Shown here piece by piece: positions 1 to 11,110 of a DNA stretch of 64,000 nt. Position 1 is the stretch's first letter; each line of letters starts with the position of its first letter. Below the pieces are notes generated by a model, which was not told the origin of the DNA, did not search any database, and was given only the letters and a program-made list of their open reading frames with translations. The position numbers and the translations under genes were made by a program. This DNA is from Echinarachnius parma (Eukaryota; Echinodermata; Echinoidea; Clypeasteroida; Echinarachniidae), in assembly GCA_037951105.1 (NCBI GenBank), contig JBAMJV010002913.1:1-64000 (forward strand). The letters run 5' to 3'.

Positions 1-665
1 GATAAATGCTATTGTGCCAACAGTTGCGATCAGGGTGAGTGGTAGAGGTGGGGGTGGGGGTAGATATCGTATTTGCAAATATTGATTCCTGTATTATCGT
101 AAATTGCAGTTTTTATGTCGGACGGAAAAAATGTCAACCCTTATTTTTCCCTACTTGATGAAGGTATATTGTCAAATTAATTATTTGTGCTTGAACTACA
201 TTTAAGTAATTGATACTTGACAGGGAAGAATAACACAAATTGTTGATATTTTTTTATGGGAAAAAACTTCTCAGAAAATTTGTGCATGTCGGACGGAAAA
301 TTTTGAGTTCATATTTTAAAAATTGCAGGAAATCTACATTGCATCATATCTGGCTCCAATTTATTAATGAAGTGGTTGATAAAGATGTTTTATAATATCT
401 ATGTGCAGATACATTTGCAACAAAGAAATTAAACTGCTACATAGGACCTTGTCCTTTCATAGAGAAAATTCAGTCCGGACATGCTTGCAAATTGGCATAA
501 GGTTACATAAATGACTAAATAATTACGAAATCATGAAATATTTGAATGGAAATAGATATTTTGTGAAAGAGCAGGTATAAATAATCCCCAAAATGTAAAT
601 AAACATCATTTACAACTAAGTTTTAAAAATCAGCAAGATTGGTTACCCATTTTGAAACAGGGCCC
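1..665 (-). mobile_element. TIR element copy A (partial, cut by window start)
   Basis: This is the end of the ~2.14-kb AT-rich element described under copy C, in inverted orientation. It finishes in GAAACAG followed by GGCCC and then GGAG, the complement of the CTCC flank. It shares private variants with copy D: AATGAAGTGG near 367 matches CCACTTCATT near 11400, and AACACAAATTG near 232 matches CAATTTGTGTT near 11530. It is therefore the mirror partner of D. It contains two clear ATGTCGGACGGAA motifs (near 115 and 286). There is an extra G at the terminus and another near 478, in line with poor base accuracy in this arm. Confidence 0.8.
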
Positions 666-1820
666 GGAGCTGGGAGCTAGAAGCTTGGAGCTGGGAGCTA
701 GAAGCTTGGACCTGGAGCTAGATGCTTGGAGCTGGGAGCTAGAAGCTGGAGCTGGGAGCTAGAAGCTTGGAGCTGGGAGCTAGAAGCTTGGAGCTGGGAG
801 CTAGAAGCTTGGAGCTGGGAGCTAGAAGCTTGGAGCTGGGAGCTGGGAGCTAGATGCTCGGAGCTGGGAGCTAGAAGCTTGGAGCTGGGAGCTAGAAGCT
901 TGGAGCTGGGAGCTAGAAGCTTGGAGCTGGAAGCTAGAAGCTTGGAGCTGGAGCTGGAAGCTTGGAGCTGGGAGCTAGAAGCTTGGAGCTGGGAGCTGGA
1001 AGCTTGGAGCTGGGAGCTAGAAGCTTGGAGCTGGGAGCTAGAAGCTTGGAGCTGGGAGCTAGATGCTTGGAGCTGTGGAGCTAGAAAGTTGGAGCTGGGA
1101 GCTAGAAGCTTGGAGCTGGGAGCTAGAAGCTTGGGAGCTGGGAGCTAGAAGCTTGGAGCTGGGAGCTAGAAGCTTGGAGCTGGGAGCTAGAAGCTTGGAG
1201 CTGGGAGCTAGAAGCTTGGAGCTGGGAGCTAGAAGCTTGGGAGCTGGAGCTAGAAGCTTGGAGCTGGGAGCTAGATGCTTGGAGCTGGGAGCTAGATGCT
1301 TGGAGCTGGGAGCTAGAAGCTTGAGCTGGGAGCTAGAAGCTTGGAGCTGGGAGCTAGAAGCTTGAGCTGGGAGCTAGAAGCTTGAGTGGAGCGTAGAAGT
1401 TGAGCTGGGAGCTAGAAGCTTGGAGCTGGGAGTTAGAAGCTTGGAGCTGGGAGCTAGAAGCGTGGAGCTGGACTGAAGCTTGGGGAGCTGAAGCTTGGAG
1501 CTGGGAGCTGAAGCTTGGAGCTGGGAGCTAGAAGCTTGAGCTGGGTTGCTAGATGCTTGGAGCTGGGAGCTAGAAGCTTGGAGCTGGGAAGCTGGGGAGC
1601 TAGAGCTTGTAGATGGGAGAGCTAGAGCTTGGAGCTGGGAGCTAGAAGCTTGGAGCTGGGAGCTAGAAGCTTGGAGCTGGGAGCTAGATGCTTGGAGCTG
1701 GGAGCTAGATAGCTTGGAGCTGGGAGCTAGATGCTTGAGCTGGGAGCTAGAAGCTTTGGAGCTGGGACTAGCTACTGTGGAGCTGGGAGCTAGCTTGAGC
1801 TGGGAGCTAGAAGCTTGGAG
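666..1820 (-). repeat. Heptamer/21-bp satellite array 1 (G-rich strand on top)
   Basis: Tandem GGAGCT/GGGAGCT/AGAAGCT units, the complement of the AGCTTCT + AGCTCCC + AGCTCCA trimer. Unlike the arrays right of 5888, it has many indels that are not multiples of 7, mostly between 1070 and 1810 (for example GCTTGAGTGGAGCGTAG near 1380 and CTTGTAGATGGGAGAG near 1606). Its mirror, array 3, is clean and similar in length. I read the disorder as base-calling error or loss of constraint at a contig end. The open frames here carry no coding signal. Confidence 0.9.
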
Positions 1821-3971
1821 GGCCTGTTTCAAAAAGATCGTAATCATGTCGGACGGAATTCGATAGCAAATGTGTGCTGTCATTTTTGTTCCAGTGTAGT
1901 GGGCTTACATTATTGTGCATGGATATGGAGAGCATACATGGTTTTCAGGATATCAAAGTATTTTTCCAAATTTATTTTCTAAATTGGTCAGGGCTGCAAA
2001 AATTGACCATGTCGGACGGAATCGATAGAAGATGATGACCCCACACTTTTTGTATTCAAGTTGATTATTCTATCAAAAGTTTAACTGATTAGTTTCAAAT
2101 TCACAGTTACATGAACAGACAAACAAGCATAGATTTAATTATCAGAAAGTCTTTATTAAAACCTGTTGTCATGGAAACAGAAACTTCTAAAAAGAAGGTC
2201 ATGTCGGACGGAACACATCCATGTCGGACGGAATTAAAATTTTACTATTTTGGCAACTTGCCAAAATCATTAATTCTGTACCTTTGGTAGAAAGGTTATG
2301 ATAGGTACTAATGTTGTGGATAGTTGAAAAGAGTTCACCTCTATTCATAAATTTGATATCATTGGAAATATTGAACAAATTCCGTCCGACACGGTCGGTT
2401 CCGTCCGACATGATCAAGCAACTGTTTTCAGCATTGTGAATTATGCCTTGTTTCCACAAAAAAAATACTATGTAGGTTTGAAAAGCTCACAATTTACCAG
2501 ATTAAGAATGAATTGGGCATTATAAACTGCAGTTAATTTGGGATAAAATCAAATGAGAAATGTAGGAAATTACATGAAAATTGTGACCCTTTTGTGACCT
2601 TTTCAACTGACTCACGATCACAGTTACAAAATTTCCATTTGCATTTTCATTAAAAGTGGTGCAAATTTTCACGCAAGTTCAGTTGTCAATGATAAATCTA
2701 AGATTCTAACATAAATACATGTTAAAACCTGACCTTTTATTACTTCTGATTTTGTAAATTGATTTCTGGGTTAGTTTTAAAATAATAATCAAGAGGAAAT
2801 TCAGAGGAGTATGTACAGATTTCCTTTCTTTAATGATTTATAAATTCATTTTTTATGGAAACCTAATGACCGCTATTCATAGGGACCGCTATTTGATATT
2901 TGAAAAAAAGGGTCATTATTTATAAGGACTGCTATTCATAATCGATAAAGAGGGTTGCTATTCCTAATATGAGAAGAGGGTCGATTTACATAGTTTACAA
3001 AATCAGGGTCGCTATTCATAATTTACAAAATCGGGGTCACTATTCATAATACCTAATGAGGGGGGGCTATTCAAAATACAAAGAAGAGGGTCGCTACTCA
3101 TAATAAGAGAAGATGGTTGCTATTCATAATACTGAGATGAGAGTCGCTAATACAAGCAGAGGGTCGCTATTCATAATTTGAGAAATGGGTAGCACTTCAT
3201 AAAATATGATTCAAATTTCCCTTTTCAATGATCCTTTTTAATTAAATGATCCATAAAATTTGCCCCGATTATTTACGTGACCCCCAAACAAGGCCAATCA
3301 AGGCACGATAAATGCTATTGTGCCAACAGTTGCGATCAGGGTGAGTGGTAGAGGTGGGGGGTGGGGGGTAGATATCGTATTTGCAAATATTGATTCCTGT
3401 ATTATCGTAAATTGCAGTTTTTATGTCGGACGGAAAAAATGTCAACCCTTATTTTTTTCCCTACTTGATGAAGGTATATTGTCAAATTAATTATTTGTGC
3501 TTGAACTACATTTAAGTAATTGATACTTGACAGGGAAGAATAACAAAAATTGTTGATATTTTTTTATGGGAAAAACTTCTCAGAAAATTTGTGCATGTTG
3601 GACGGAAAATTTTGAGTTCATATTTTAAAAATTGCAGAAATCTACATTGCATCATATCTGGCTCCAATTTATTAATAAAGTGGTTGATAAAGATGTTTTA
3701 TAATATCTATGTGCAGATACATTTGCAACAAAGAAATTAAACTGCTACATAGGACCTTGTCCTTTCATAGAGAAAATTCAGTCCAACATGCTTGCAAATT
3801 GGCATAACGTTACATAAATGACTAAATAATTACGAAATCATGAAATATTTGAATGGAAATAGATATTTTGTGAAAGAGCAGGTATGAATAATCCCCAAAA
3901 TGTAAATAAACATCATTTACAACTAAGTTTTAAAAATCAGCAAGATGGGTTACCCATTTTGAAACAGGCCC
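1821..3971 (-). mobile_element. TIR element copy B (inverted orientation)
   Basis: Full-length copy (about 2151 bp), reverse complement of copy C. It starts with GGCCTGTTTCAAAA straight after GCTTGGAG and ends GAAACAGGCCC before GGAGCT. It shares with C, and with no other complete copy, the variants GTTGGACGG (near 3599) and GTCCAACATG (near 3782). This ties B and C together as mirror copies. No open frame exceeds about 90 codons, so it is non-autonomous. It lacks one of the C residues next to the CTCC flank that the other copies have. Confidence 0.85.
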
Positions 3972-5877
3972 GGAGCTGGGAGCTAGAAGCTTGGAGCTGG
4001 GAGCTAGAAGCTTGGAGCTGGGAGCTAGATGCTTGGGAGCTGGGAGCTAGAAGCTTGGAGCTGGGAGCTAGAAGCTTGGAGCTGGGAGCTAGAAGCTTGG
4101 AGCTGGGAAGCTAGAAGCTTGGAGCTGGGAGCTGGGAGCTAGATGCTTGGAGCTGGGAGCTAGAAGCTTGGAGCTGGGAGCTAGAAGCTTGGAGCTGGGA
4201 GCTAGAAGCTTGGAGCTGGGAGCTAGAAGCTTGGAGCTGGGAGCTGGAAGCTTGGAGCTGGGGAGCTAGAAGCTTGGAGCTGGGAGCTGGAAGCTTGGAG
4301 CTGGGAGCTAGAAGCTTGGAGCTGGGAGCTAGAAGCTTGGAGCTGGGAGCTAGATGCTTGGAGCTGGGAGCTAGAAGCTTTGGAGCTAGGAGCTAGAAGC
4401 TTGGAGCTGGGAGCTAGAAGCTTGGAGCTGGGAGCTGGGAGCTAGAAGCTTGGAGCTGGGAGCTGGGAGCTAGAAGCTTGGAGCTGGGAGCTAGAAGCTT
4501 GGAGCTGGGAGCTAGAAGCTTGGAGCTGGGAGCTAGAAGCTTGGAGCTGGGAGCTAGAAGCTTGGAGCTGGGAGCTAGATGCTTGGAGCTGGGAGCTGGG
4601 AGCTAGAAGCTTGGAGCTGGGAGCTAGAAGCTTGGAGCTGGGAGCTAGAAGCTTGGAGCTGGGAGCTAGAAGCTTGGAGCTGGGAGCTAGAAGCTTGGAG
4701 CTGGGAGCTAGATGCTTGGAGCTGGGAGCTAGAAGCTTGGAGCTGGGAGCTAGAAGCTTGGAGCTGGGAGCTAGAAGCTTGGAGCTGGGAGCTAGAAGCT
4801 TGGAGCTGGGAGCTAGAAGCTTGGAGCTGGGAGCTAGAAGCTTGGAGCTGGGAGTTAGAAGCTTGGAGCTGGGAGCTAGAAGCTTGGAGCTGGAGCTAGG
4901 AAGCTTGGAGCTGGGAGCTGGAAGCTTGGAGCTGGGAGCTAGAAGCTTGGAGCTGGGAGCTAGAAGCTTGGAGCTGGGAGCTAGATGCTTGGAGCTGGGG
5001 AGCTAGAAGCTTGGAGCTTGGAGCTGGAGCTAGAAGCTTGTAGCTGGGAGCTAGAAGCTTGGAGCTGGGAGCTAGAAGCTTGGAGCTGGGAGCTAGAAGC
5101 TTGGAGCTGGGAGCTGGAAGCTTGGAGCTGGGAGCTAGAAGCTTGGAGCTGGGAGCTGGAAGCTTGGAGCTGGGAGCTAGAAGCTTGGAGCTGGGAGCTA
5201 GAAGCTTGGAGCTGGGAGCTAGATGCTTGGAGCTGGGAGCTAGAAGCTTGGAGCTAGGAGCTAGAAGCTTGGAGCTGGAGCTAGAAGCTTGGAGCTGGGA
5301 GCTAGATGCTTGGAGCTGGGAGGCTAGAAGCTTGGAGCTGGGAGCTGGGAGCTAGAAGCTTGGAGCTGGGAGCTAGAAGCTTGGAGCTGGGAGCTAGAAG
5401 CTTGGAGCTGGGAGCTAGAAGCTTGGAGCTGGGAGCTAGAAGCTTGGAGCTGGGAGCTAGATGCTTGGAGCTGGGAGCTAGAAGATTGGAGCTGGGAGCT
5501 AGAAGCTTGGAGCTGGGAGCTAGAAGCTTGGAGCTGGGAGCTAGAAGCTTGGAGCTGGGAGCTAGAAGCTCGGAGCTGGGAGCTAGAAGCTTGGAGCTGG
5601 GAGCTAGATGCTTGAAGCTGGAAGCTAGATGCTTGGAGCTGGGAGCTAGAAGCTTGGAGCTGGGAGCTAGAAGCTTGGGGCTGGGAGCTAGAAGCTTGGA
5701 GCTGGGAGCTAGAAGCTTGGAGCTGGGAGCTAGAAGCTTGAGCTGGGAGCTAGAAGCTTGGAGCTGGGAGCTAGAAGCTTGGAGCTGGGAGCTAGATGCT
5801 TGGAGCTGGGAGCTAGAAGCTTGGAGCTGGGAGCTAGAAGCTTGGAGCTGGGAGCTAGAAGCTTGGAGCTGGGAGCT
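3972..5877 (-). repeat. Satellite array 2, left arm (G-rich strand on top)
   Basis: Trimer array in GGAGCT orientation. Variant units AGATGCT, GGAAGCT, GGAGTTAGAAG and GAAGCTGGAAGC mirror units of the right arm in order. For example, the third unit from element B is the AGATGC variant, and the third unit from element C is GCATCT. A few single-base indels (near 4035, 4109, 4260, 4380) have no counterpart on the right. Confidence 0.9.
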
Positions 5878-5887
5878 TCAAGCATCT

Positions 5888-7792
5888 AGCTCCCAGCTCC
5901 AAGCTTCTAGCTCCCAGCTCCAAGCTTCTAGCTCCCAGCTCCAAGCTTCTAGCTCCCAGCTCCAAGCATCTAGCTCCCAGCTCCAAGCTTCTAGCTCCCA
6001 GCTCCAAGCTTCTAGCTCCCAGCTCCAAGCTTCTAGCTCCCAGCTCCAAGCTTCTAGCTCCCAGCTCCAAGCTTCTAGCTCCCAGCCCCAAGCTTCTAGC
6101 TCCCAGCTCCAAGCTTCTAGCTCCCAGCTCCAAGCATCTAGCTTCCAGCTTCAAGCATCTAGCTCCCAGCTCCAAGCTTCTAGCTCCCAGCTCCGAGCTT
6201 CTAGCTCCCAGCTCCAAGCTTCTAGCTCCCAGCTCCAAGCTTCTAGCTCCCAGCTCCAAGCTTCTAGCTCCCAGCTCCAATCTTCTAGCTCCCAGCTCCA
6301 AGCATCTAGCTCCCAGCTCCAAGCTTCTAGCTCCCAGCTCCAAGCTTCTAGCTCCCAGCTCCAAGCTTCTAGCTCCCAGCTCCAAGCTTCTAGCTCCCAG
6401 CTCCAAGCTTCTAGCTCCCAGCTCCCAGCTCCAGAGCTTCTAGCTCCCAGCTCCAAGCATCTAGCTCCCAGCTCCAAGCTTCTAGCTCCCAGCTCCAAGC
6501 TTCTAGCTCCTAGCTCCAAGGCTTCTAGCTCCCAGCTCCAAGCATCTAGCTCCCAGCTCCAAGCTTCTAGCTCCCAGCTCCAAGCTTCTAGCTCCCAGCT
6601 CCAAGCTTCCAGCTCCCAGCTCCAAGCTTCTAGCTCCCAGCTCCAAGCTTCCAGCTCCCAGCTCCAAGCTTCTAGCTCCCAGCTCCAAGCTTCTAGCTCC
6701 CAGCTCCAAGCTTCTAGCTCCCAGCTACAAGCTTCTAGCTCCCAGCTCCAAGCTCCAAGCTTCTAGCTCCCAGCTCCAAGCATCTAGCTCCCAGCTCCAA
6801 GCTTCTAGCTCCCAGCTCCAAGCTTCTAGCTCCCAGCTCCAAGCTTCCAGCTCCCAGCTCCAAGCTTCTAGCTCCCAGCTCCAAGCTTCTAGCTCCCAGC
6901 TCCAAGCTTCTAACTCCCAGCTCCAAGCTTCTAGCTCCCAGCTCCAAGCTTCTAGCTCCCAGCTCCAAGCTTCTAGCTCCCAGCTCCAAGCTTCTAGCTC
7001 CCAGCTCCAAGCTTCTAGCTCCCAGCTCCAAGCTTCTAGCTCCCAGCTCCAAGCATCTAGCTCCCAGCTCCAAGCTTCTAGCTCCCAGCTCCAAGCTTCT
7101 AGCTCCCAGCTCCAAGCTTCTAGCTCCCAGCTCCAAGCTTCTAGCTCCCAGCTCCAAGCTTCTAGCTCCCAGCTCCCAGCTCCAAGCATCTAGCTCCCAG
7201 CTCCAAGCTTCTAGCTCCCAGCTCCAAGCTTCTAGCTCCCAGCTCCAAGCTTCTAGCTCCCAGCTCCAAGCTTCTAGCTCCCAGCTCCAAGCTTCTAGCT
7301 CCCAGCTCCCAGCTCCAAGCTTCTAGCTCCCAGCTCCCAGCTCCAAGCTTCTAGCTCCCAGCTCCAAGCTTCTAGCTCCTAGCTCCAAGCTTCTAGCTCC
7401 CAGCTCCAAGCATCTAGCTCCCAGCTCCAAGCTTCTAGCTCCCAGCTCCAAGCTTCTAGCTCCCAGCTCCAAGCTTCCAGCTCCCAGCTCCAAGCTTCTA
7501 GCTCCCAGCTCCAAGCTTCCAGCTCCCAGCTCCAAGCTTCTAGCTCCCAGCTCCAAGCTTCTAGCTCCCAGCTCCAAGCTTCTAGCTCCCAGCTCCAAGC
7601 TTCTAGCTCCCAGCTCCAAGCATCTAGCTCCCAGCTCCCAGCTCCAAGCTTCTAGCTCCCAGCTCCAAGCTTCTAGCTCCCAGCTCCAAGCTTCTAGCTC
7701 CCAGCTCCAAGCTTCTAGCTCCCAGCTCCAAGCATCTAGCTCCCAGCTCCAAGCTTCTAGCTCCCAGCTCCAAGCTTCTAGCTCCCAGCTCC
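5888..7792 (+). repeat. Satellite array 2, right arm
   Basis: Clean trimer array in AGCTCC orientation. It carries a diagnostic variant block at about 6085-6280: a CAGCCCC unit, a CTTCCAGCTTC unit, a CTCCGAGC unit and a CAATCTTC unit. The same block recurs near 17118, 20437 and 26985, which dates shared ancestry of those stretches. Gains and losses occur in whole heptamers (for example AGCTCCC twice in a row near 6418). Confidence 0.95.
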
Positions 7793-8586
7793 GGGCCTGT
7801 TTCAAAATGGGTAACCATCTTGCTGATTTTTAAAACTTAGTTGTAAATGATGTTTATTTACATTTTGGGGATTATTCATACCTGCTCTTTCACAAAATAT
7901 CTATTTCCATTCAAATATTTCATGATTTCGTAATTATTTAGTCATTTATGTAACGTTATGCCAATTTGCAAGCATGTTGGACTGAATTTTCTCTATGAAA
8001 GGACAAGGTCCTATGTAGCAGTTTAATTTCTTTGTTGCAAATGTATCTGCACATAGATATTATAAAACATCTTTATCAAGCCACTTTATTAATAAATTGG
8101 AGCCAGATATGATGCAATGTAGATTTCCTGCAATTTTAAAATATGAACTCAAAATTTTCCGTCCAACATGCACAAATTTTCTGAGAAGGTTTTTCCCATA
8201 AAAAAAATATCAACAATTTTTGTTATTCTTCCCTGTCAAGTATCAATTACTTAAATGTAGTTCAAGCACAAATAATTAATTTGACAATATACCTTCATCA
8301 AGTAGGGAAAAATAAGGGTTGACATTTTTTCCGTCCGACATAAAAACTGCAATTTACGATAATACAGGAATCAATATTTGCAAATACGATATCTACCCCC
8401 CACCCCCACCTCTACCACTCACCCTGATCGCAAACTGTTGGCACAATAGCATTTATCGTGCCTTGATTGGCCTTGTTTGGGGGTCACGTAAATAATCGGG
8501 GCAAATTTTATGGATCATTTAATTAAAAAGGATCATTGAAAAGGGAAATTTGAATCATATTTTATGAAGTGCTACCCATTTCTCAA

Positions 8587-8898
8587 ATTATGAATAGCGA
8601 CCCTCTGCTTGTATTAGCGACTCTCATTCAGTATTATGAATAGCAACCATCTTCTCTTATTATGAGTAGCGACCCTCTTCTTTGTATTTTGAATAGCCCC
8701 CCTCATTAGGTATTATGAATAGTGACCCCGATTTTGTAAATTATGAATAGCGACCCTGATTTTGTAAACTATGTAAATCGACCCTCTTCTCATATTAGGA
8801 ATAGCAACCCTCTTTATCGATTATGAATAGCAGTCCTTATAAATAATGACCTTTTTTCAAATATCAAATAGCGGTCCCTATGAATAGCGGTCATTAGG
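8587..8898 (+). repeat. Degenerate ~26-bp tandem repeats within element copy C
   Basis: About thirteen units around ATTATGAATAGCGACCCTC, with lengths of roughly 16-28 bp and many substitutions. Equivalent stretches are found in every complete element copy, and inverted near 2865-3180 in copy B. Divergence among units is much greater than among element copies, so this array predates amplification. Copy I has lost one 7-bp piece here (near 45220). Confidence 0.75.
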
Positions 8899-9489
8899 TT
8901 TCCATAAAAAATGAATTTATAAATCATTAAAGAAAGGAAATCTGTACATACTCCTCTGAATTTCCTTTGATTATTATTTTAAAACTACCCAGAAATCAAT
9001 TTACAAAATCAGAAGTAATAAAAGGTCAGGTTTTAACATGTATTTATGTTAGAATCTTAGATTTATCATTGACAACTGAACTTGCGTGAAAATTTGCACC
9101 ACTTTTAATGAAAATGCAAAATGGAAATTTTGTAACTGTGATCGTGAGTCAGTTGAAAAGGTCACAAAAGGGTCACAATTTTCATGTAATTTCCTACATT
9201 TCTCATTTGATTTTATCCCCAAATTAACTGCAGTTTATAATGCCCAATTCATTCTTAATCTGGTAAATTGTGAGCTTTTCAAACCTACATAGTATTTTTT
9301 TGTGAAACAAGGCATAATTCACAATGCTGAAAACAGTTGCTTGATCATGTCGGACGGAACCGACCGTGTCGGACGGAATTTGTTCAATATTTCCATGATA
9401 TCAAATTTATGAATAGAGGTGAACTCTTTTCAACTATCCACAACATTAGTACCTATCATAACCTTTCTACCAAAGGTACAGAATTAATG

Positions 9490-9510
9490 ATTTTGGCAAG
9501 TTGCCAAAAT
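9490..9510. other. 21-bp perfect hairpin inside the element
   Basis: ATTTTGGCAA and TTGCCAAAAT are separated by a single G at 9500. The hairpin lies 14 bp before two inverted ATGTCGGACGGAA motifs and is kept in the other copies. It may be a protein-binding site or a chance palindrome. Confidence 0.5.
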
Positions 9511-9937
9511 AGTAAAATTTTAATTCCGTCCGACATGGATGTGTTCCGTCCGACATGACCTTCTTTTTAGAAGTTTCTGTTTCCATGACAACAAGGTTTA
9601 ATAAAGACTTTCTGATAATTAAATCTATGCTTGTTTGTCTGTTCATGTAACTGTGAATTTGAAACTAATCAGTTAAACTTTTGATAGAATATCAACTTGA
9701 ATACAAAAAGTGTGGGGTCATCATTTCTATCGATTCCGTCCGACATGGTCAATTTTTTGCAGCCCTGACCAAATTTAGAAAATAAATTTGGAAAAATACT
9801 TTGATATCCTGAAAACCATGTATGCTCTCCATATCCATGCACAATAATGTAAGCCCACTACCTCTGGAACAAAAATGACAGCCACATTTGCTATCGAATT
9901 CCGTCCGACATGATTACGATCTTTTTGAAACAGGCCC

Positions 9938-11110
9938 CTCCAAGCTTCTAGCTCCCAGCTCCAAGCTTCTAGCTCCCAGCTCCAAGCTTCTAGCTCCCAG
10001 CTCCAAGCTTCTAGCTCCCAGCTCCAAGCATCTAGCTCCCAGCTCCAAGCTTCTAGCTCCCAGCTCCAAGCTTCTAGCTCCCAGCTCCAAGCTTCTAGCT
10101 CCCAGCTCCAAGCTTCTAGCTCCCAGCTCCAAGCTTCTAGCTCCCAGCTACAAGCTTCTAGCTCCCAGCTCCCAGCTCCAAGCTTCTAGCTCCCAGCTCC
10201 AAGCATCTAGCTCCCAGCTCCAAGCTTCTAGCTCCCAGCTCCAAGCTTCCAGCTCCCAGCTCCAAGCTTCCAGCTCCCAGCTCCAAGCTTCTAGCTCCCA
10301 GCTCCAAGCTTCTAGCTCCCAGCTCCAAGCTTCTAACTCCCAGCTCCAAGCTTCTAGCTCCCAGCTCCAAGCTTCTAGCTCCCAGCTCCAAGCTTCTAGC
10401 TCCCAGCTCCAAGCTTCTAGCTCCCAGCTCCAAGCTTCTAGCTCCCAGCTCCAAGCTTCTAGCTCCCAGCTCCAAGCATCTAGCTCCCAGCTCCAAGCAT
10501 CTAGCTCCCAGCTCCAAGCTTCTAGCTCCCAGCTCCAAGCTTCTAGCTCCCAGCTCCAAGCTTCTAGCTCCCAGCTCCAAGCTTCTAGCTCCCAGCTCCA
10601 AGCTTCTAGCTCCCAGCTCCAAGCTTCTAGCTCCCAGCTCCAAGCTTCTAGCTCCCAGCTCCAAGCTTCTAGCTCCCAGCTCCAACTTTCTAGCTCCCAG
10701 CTCCAAGCATCTAGCTCCCAGCTCCAAGCTTCTAGCTCCCAGCTCCAAGCTTCTAGCTCCCAGCTCCAAGCTTCCAGCTCCCAGCTCCAAGCTTCTAGCT
10801 CCCAGCTCCAAGCTTCCAGCTCCCAGCTCCAAGCTTCTAGCTTCCAGCTCCAAGCTTCTAGCTCCCAGCTCCAAGCTTCTAGCTCCCAGCTCCAAGCTTC
10901 TAGCTCCCAGCTCCGAGCATCTAGCTCCCAGCTCCCAGCTCCAAGCTTCTAGCTCCCAGCTCCAAGCTTCTAGCTCCCAGCTCCAAGCTTCTAGCTCCCA
11001 GCTCCAAGCTTCTAGCTCCCAGCTCCAAGCTTCTAGCTCCCAGCTCCAAGCATCTAGCTCCCAGGTCCAAGCTTCTAGCTCCCAGCTCCAAGCTTCTAGC
11101 TCCCAGCTCC
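9938..11110 (+). repeat. Satellite array 3
   Basis: 1173 bp of trimer units between elements C and D. Array 4 is the same array with 252 bp (exactly twelve 21-bp units) removed. Marker variants in order are CAGCTACAAGC near 10146, CTAACTCCC near 10334 and CAACTTTC near 10683, then CTCCGAGC near 10911 and CCAGGTCC near 11062. Confidence 0.95.

Larger units (their letters stand above)
7974..9911. promoter_or_regulatory. Nine dispersed ATGTCGGACGGAA motifs inside the element
   Basis: The 13-mer occurs forward at 9347-9359 and, with a G start, at 9366-9378. It occurs inverted at 8329-8341, 9524-9536, 9544-9556, 9734-9746 and 9899-9911. Degenerate forms lie at 7974-7986 and 8157-8169. The same sites recur in copies D-I, and inverted in A and B. 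Two CpGs in a CpG-poor, AT-rich context make the motif stand out. Clusters of short subterminal repeats in both orientations are known transposase-binding sites in several DNA transposons (En/Spm TnpA sites are the classic case). That role here is inference. Confidence 0.6.
7793..9937 (+). mobile_element. TIR element copy C (reference copy for this annotation)
   Basis: A 2145-bp AT-rich block with 15-bp perfect terminal inverted repeats GGGCCTGTTTCAAAA. CTCC flanks both sides (7789-7792 and 9938-9941), and both fit the array sequence AGCTCC / CTCCAAGC. This is what a 4-bp target duplication would leave. The interior holds nine ATGTCGGACGGAA-type motifs in both orientations, about thirteen degenerate ~26-bp repeats (8587-8898), a TACCCCCCACCCCCACC tract near 8394, and a 21-bp hairpin at 9490-9510. 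No frame encodes a recognisable transposase, so movement would need help in trans. The superfamily is not assigned: the 5'-GGGCC start and apparent 4-bp duplication fit no common animal group cleanly. Confidence 0.8.

Noticed and set aside
5306..6766. Open frames up to 486 codons (SSSQLQA, ELGARSL, LLAPSSK, WSWELEA repeats) through the arrays
   Set aside because: The 21-bp unit is a multiple of three and lacks stops in four of six frames, so long frames on both strands arise automatically. They overlap, have no non-repeat domain and end where the heptamer count changes.
9086..9558. 68- and 73-codon frames repeated in every forward element copy
   Set aside because: Their conservation equals that of the flanking non-coding element sequence. 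The second runs straight through the ATGTCGGACGGAA motifs, and no family is recognised.
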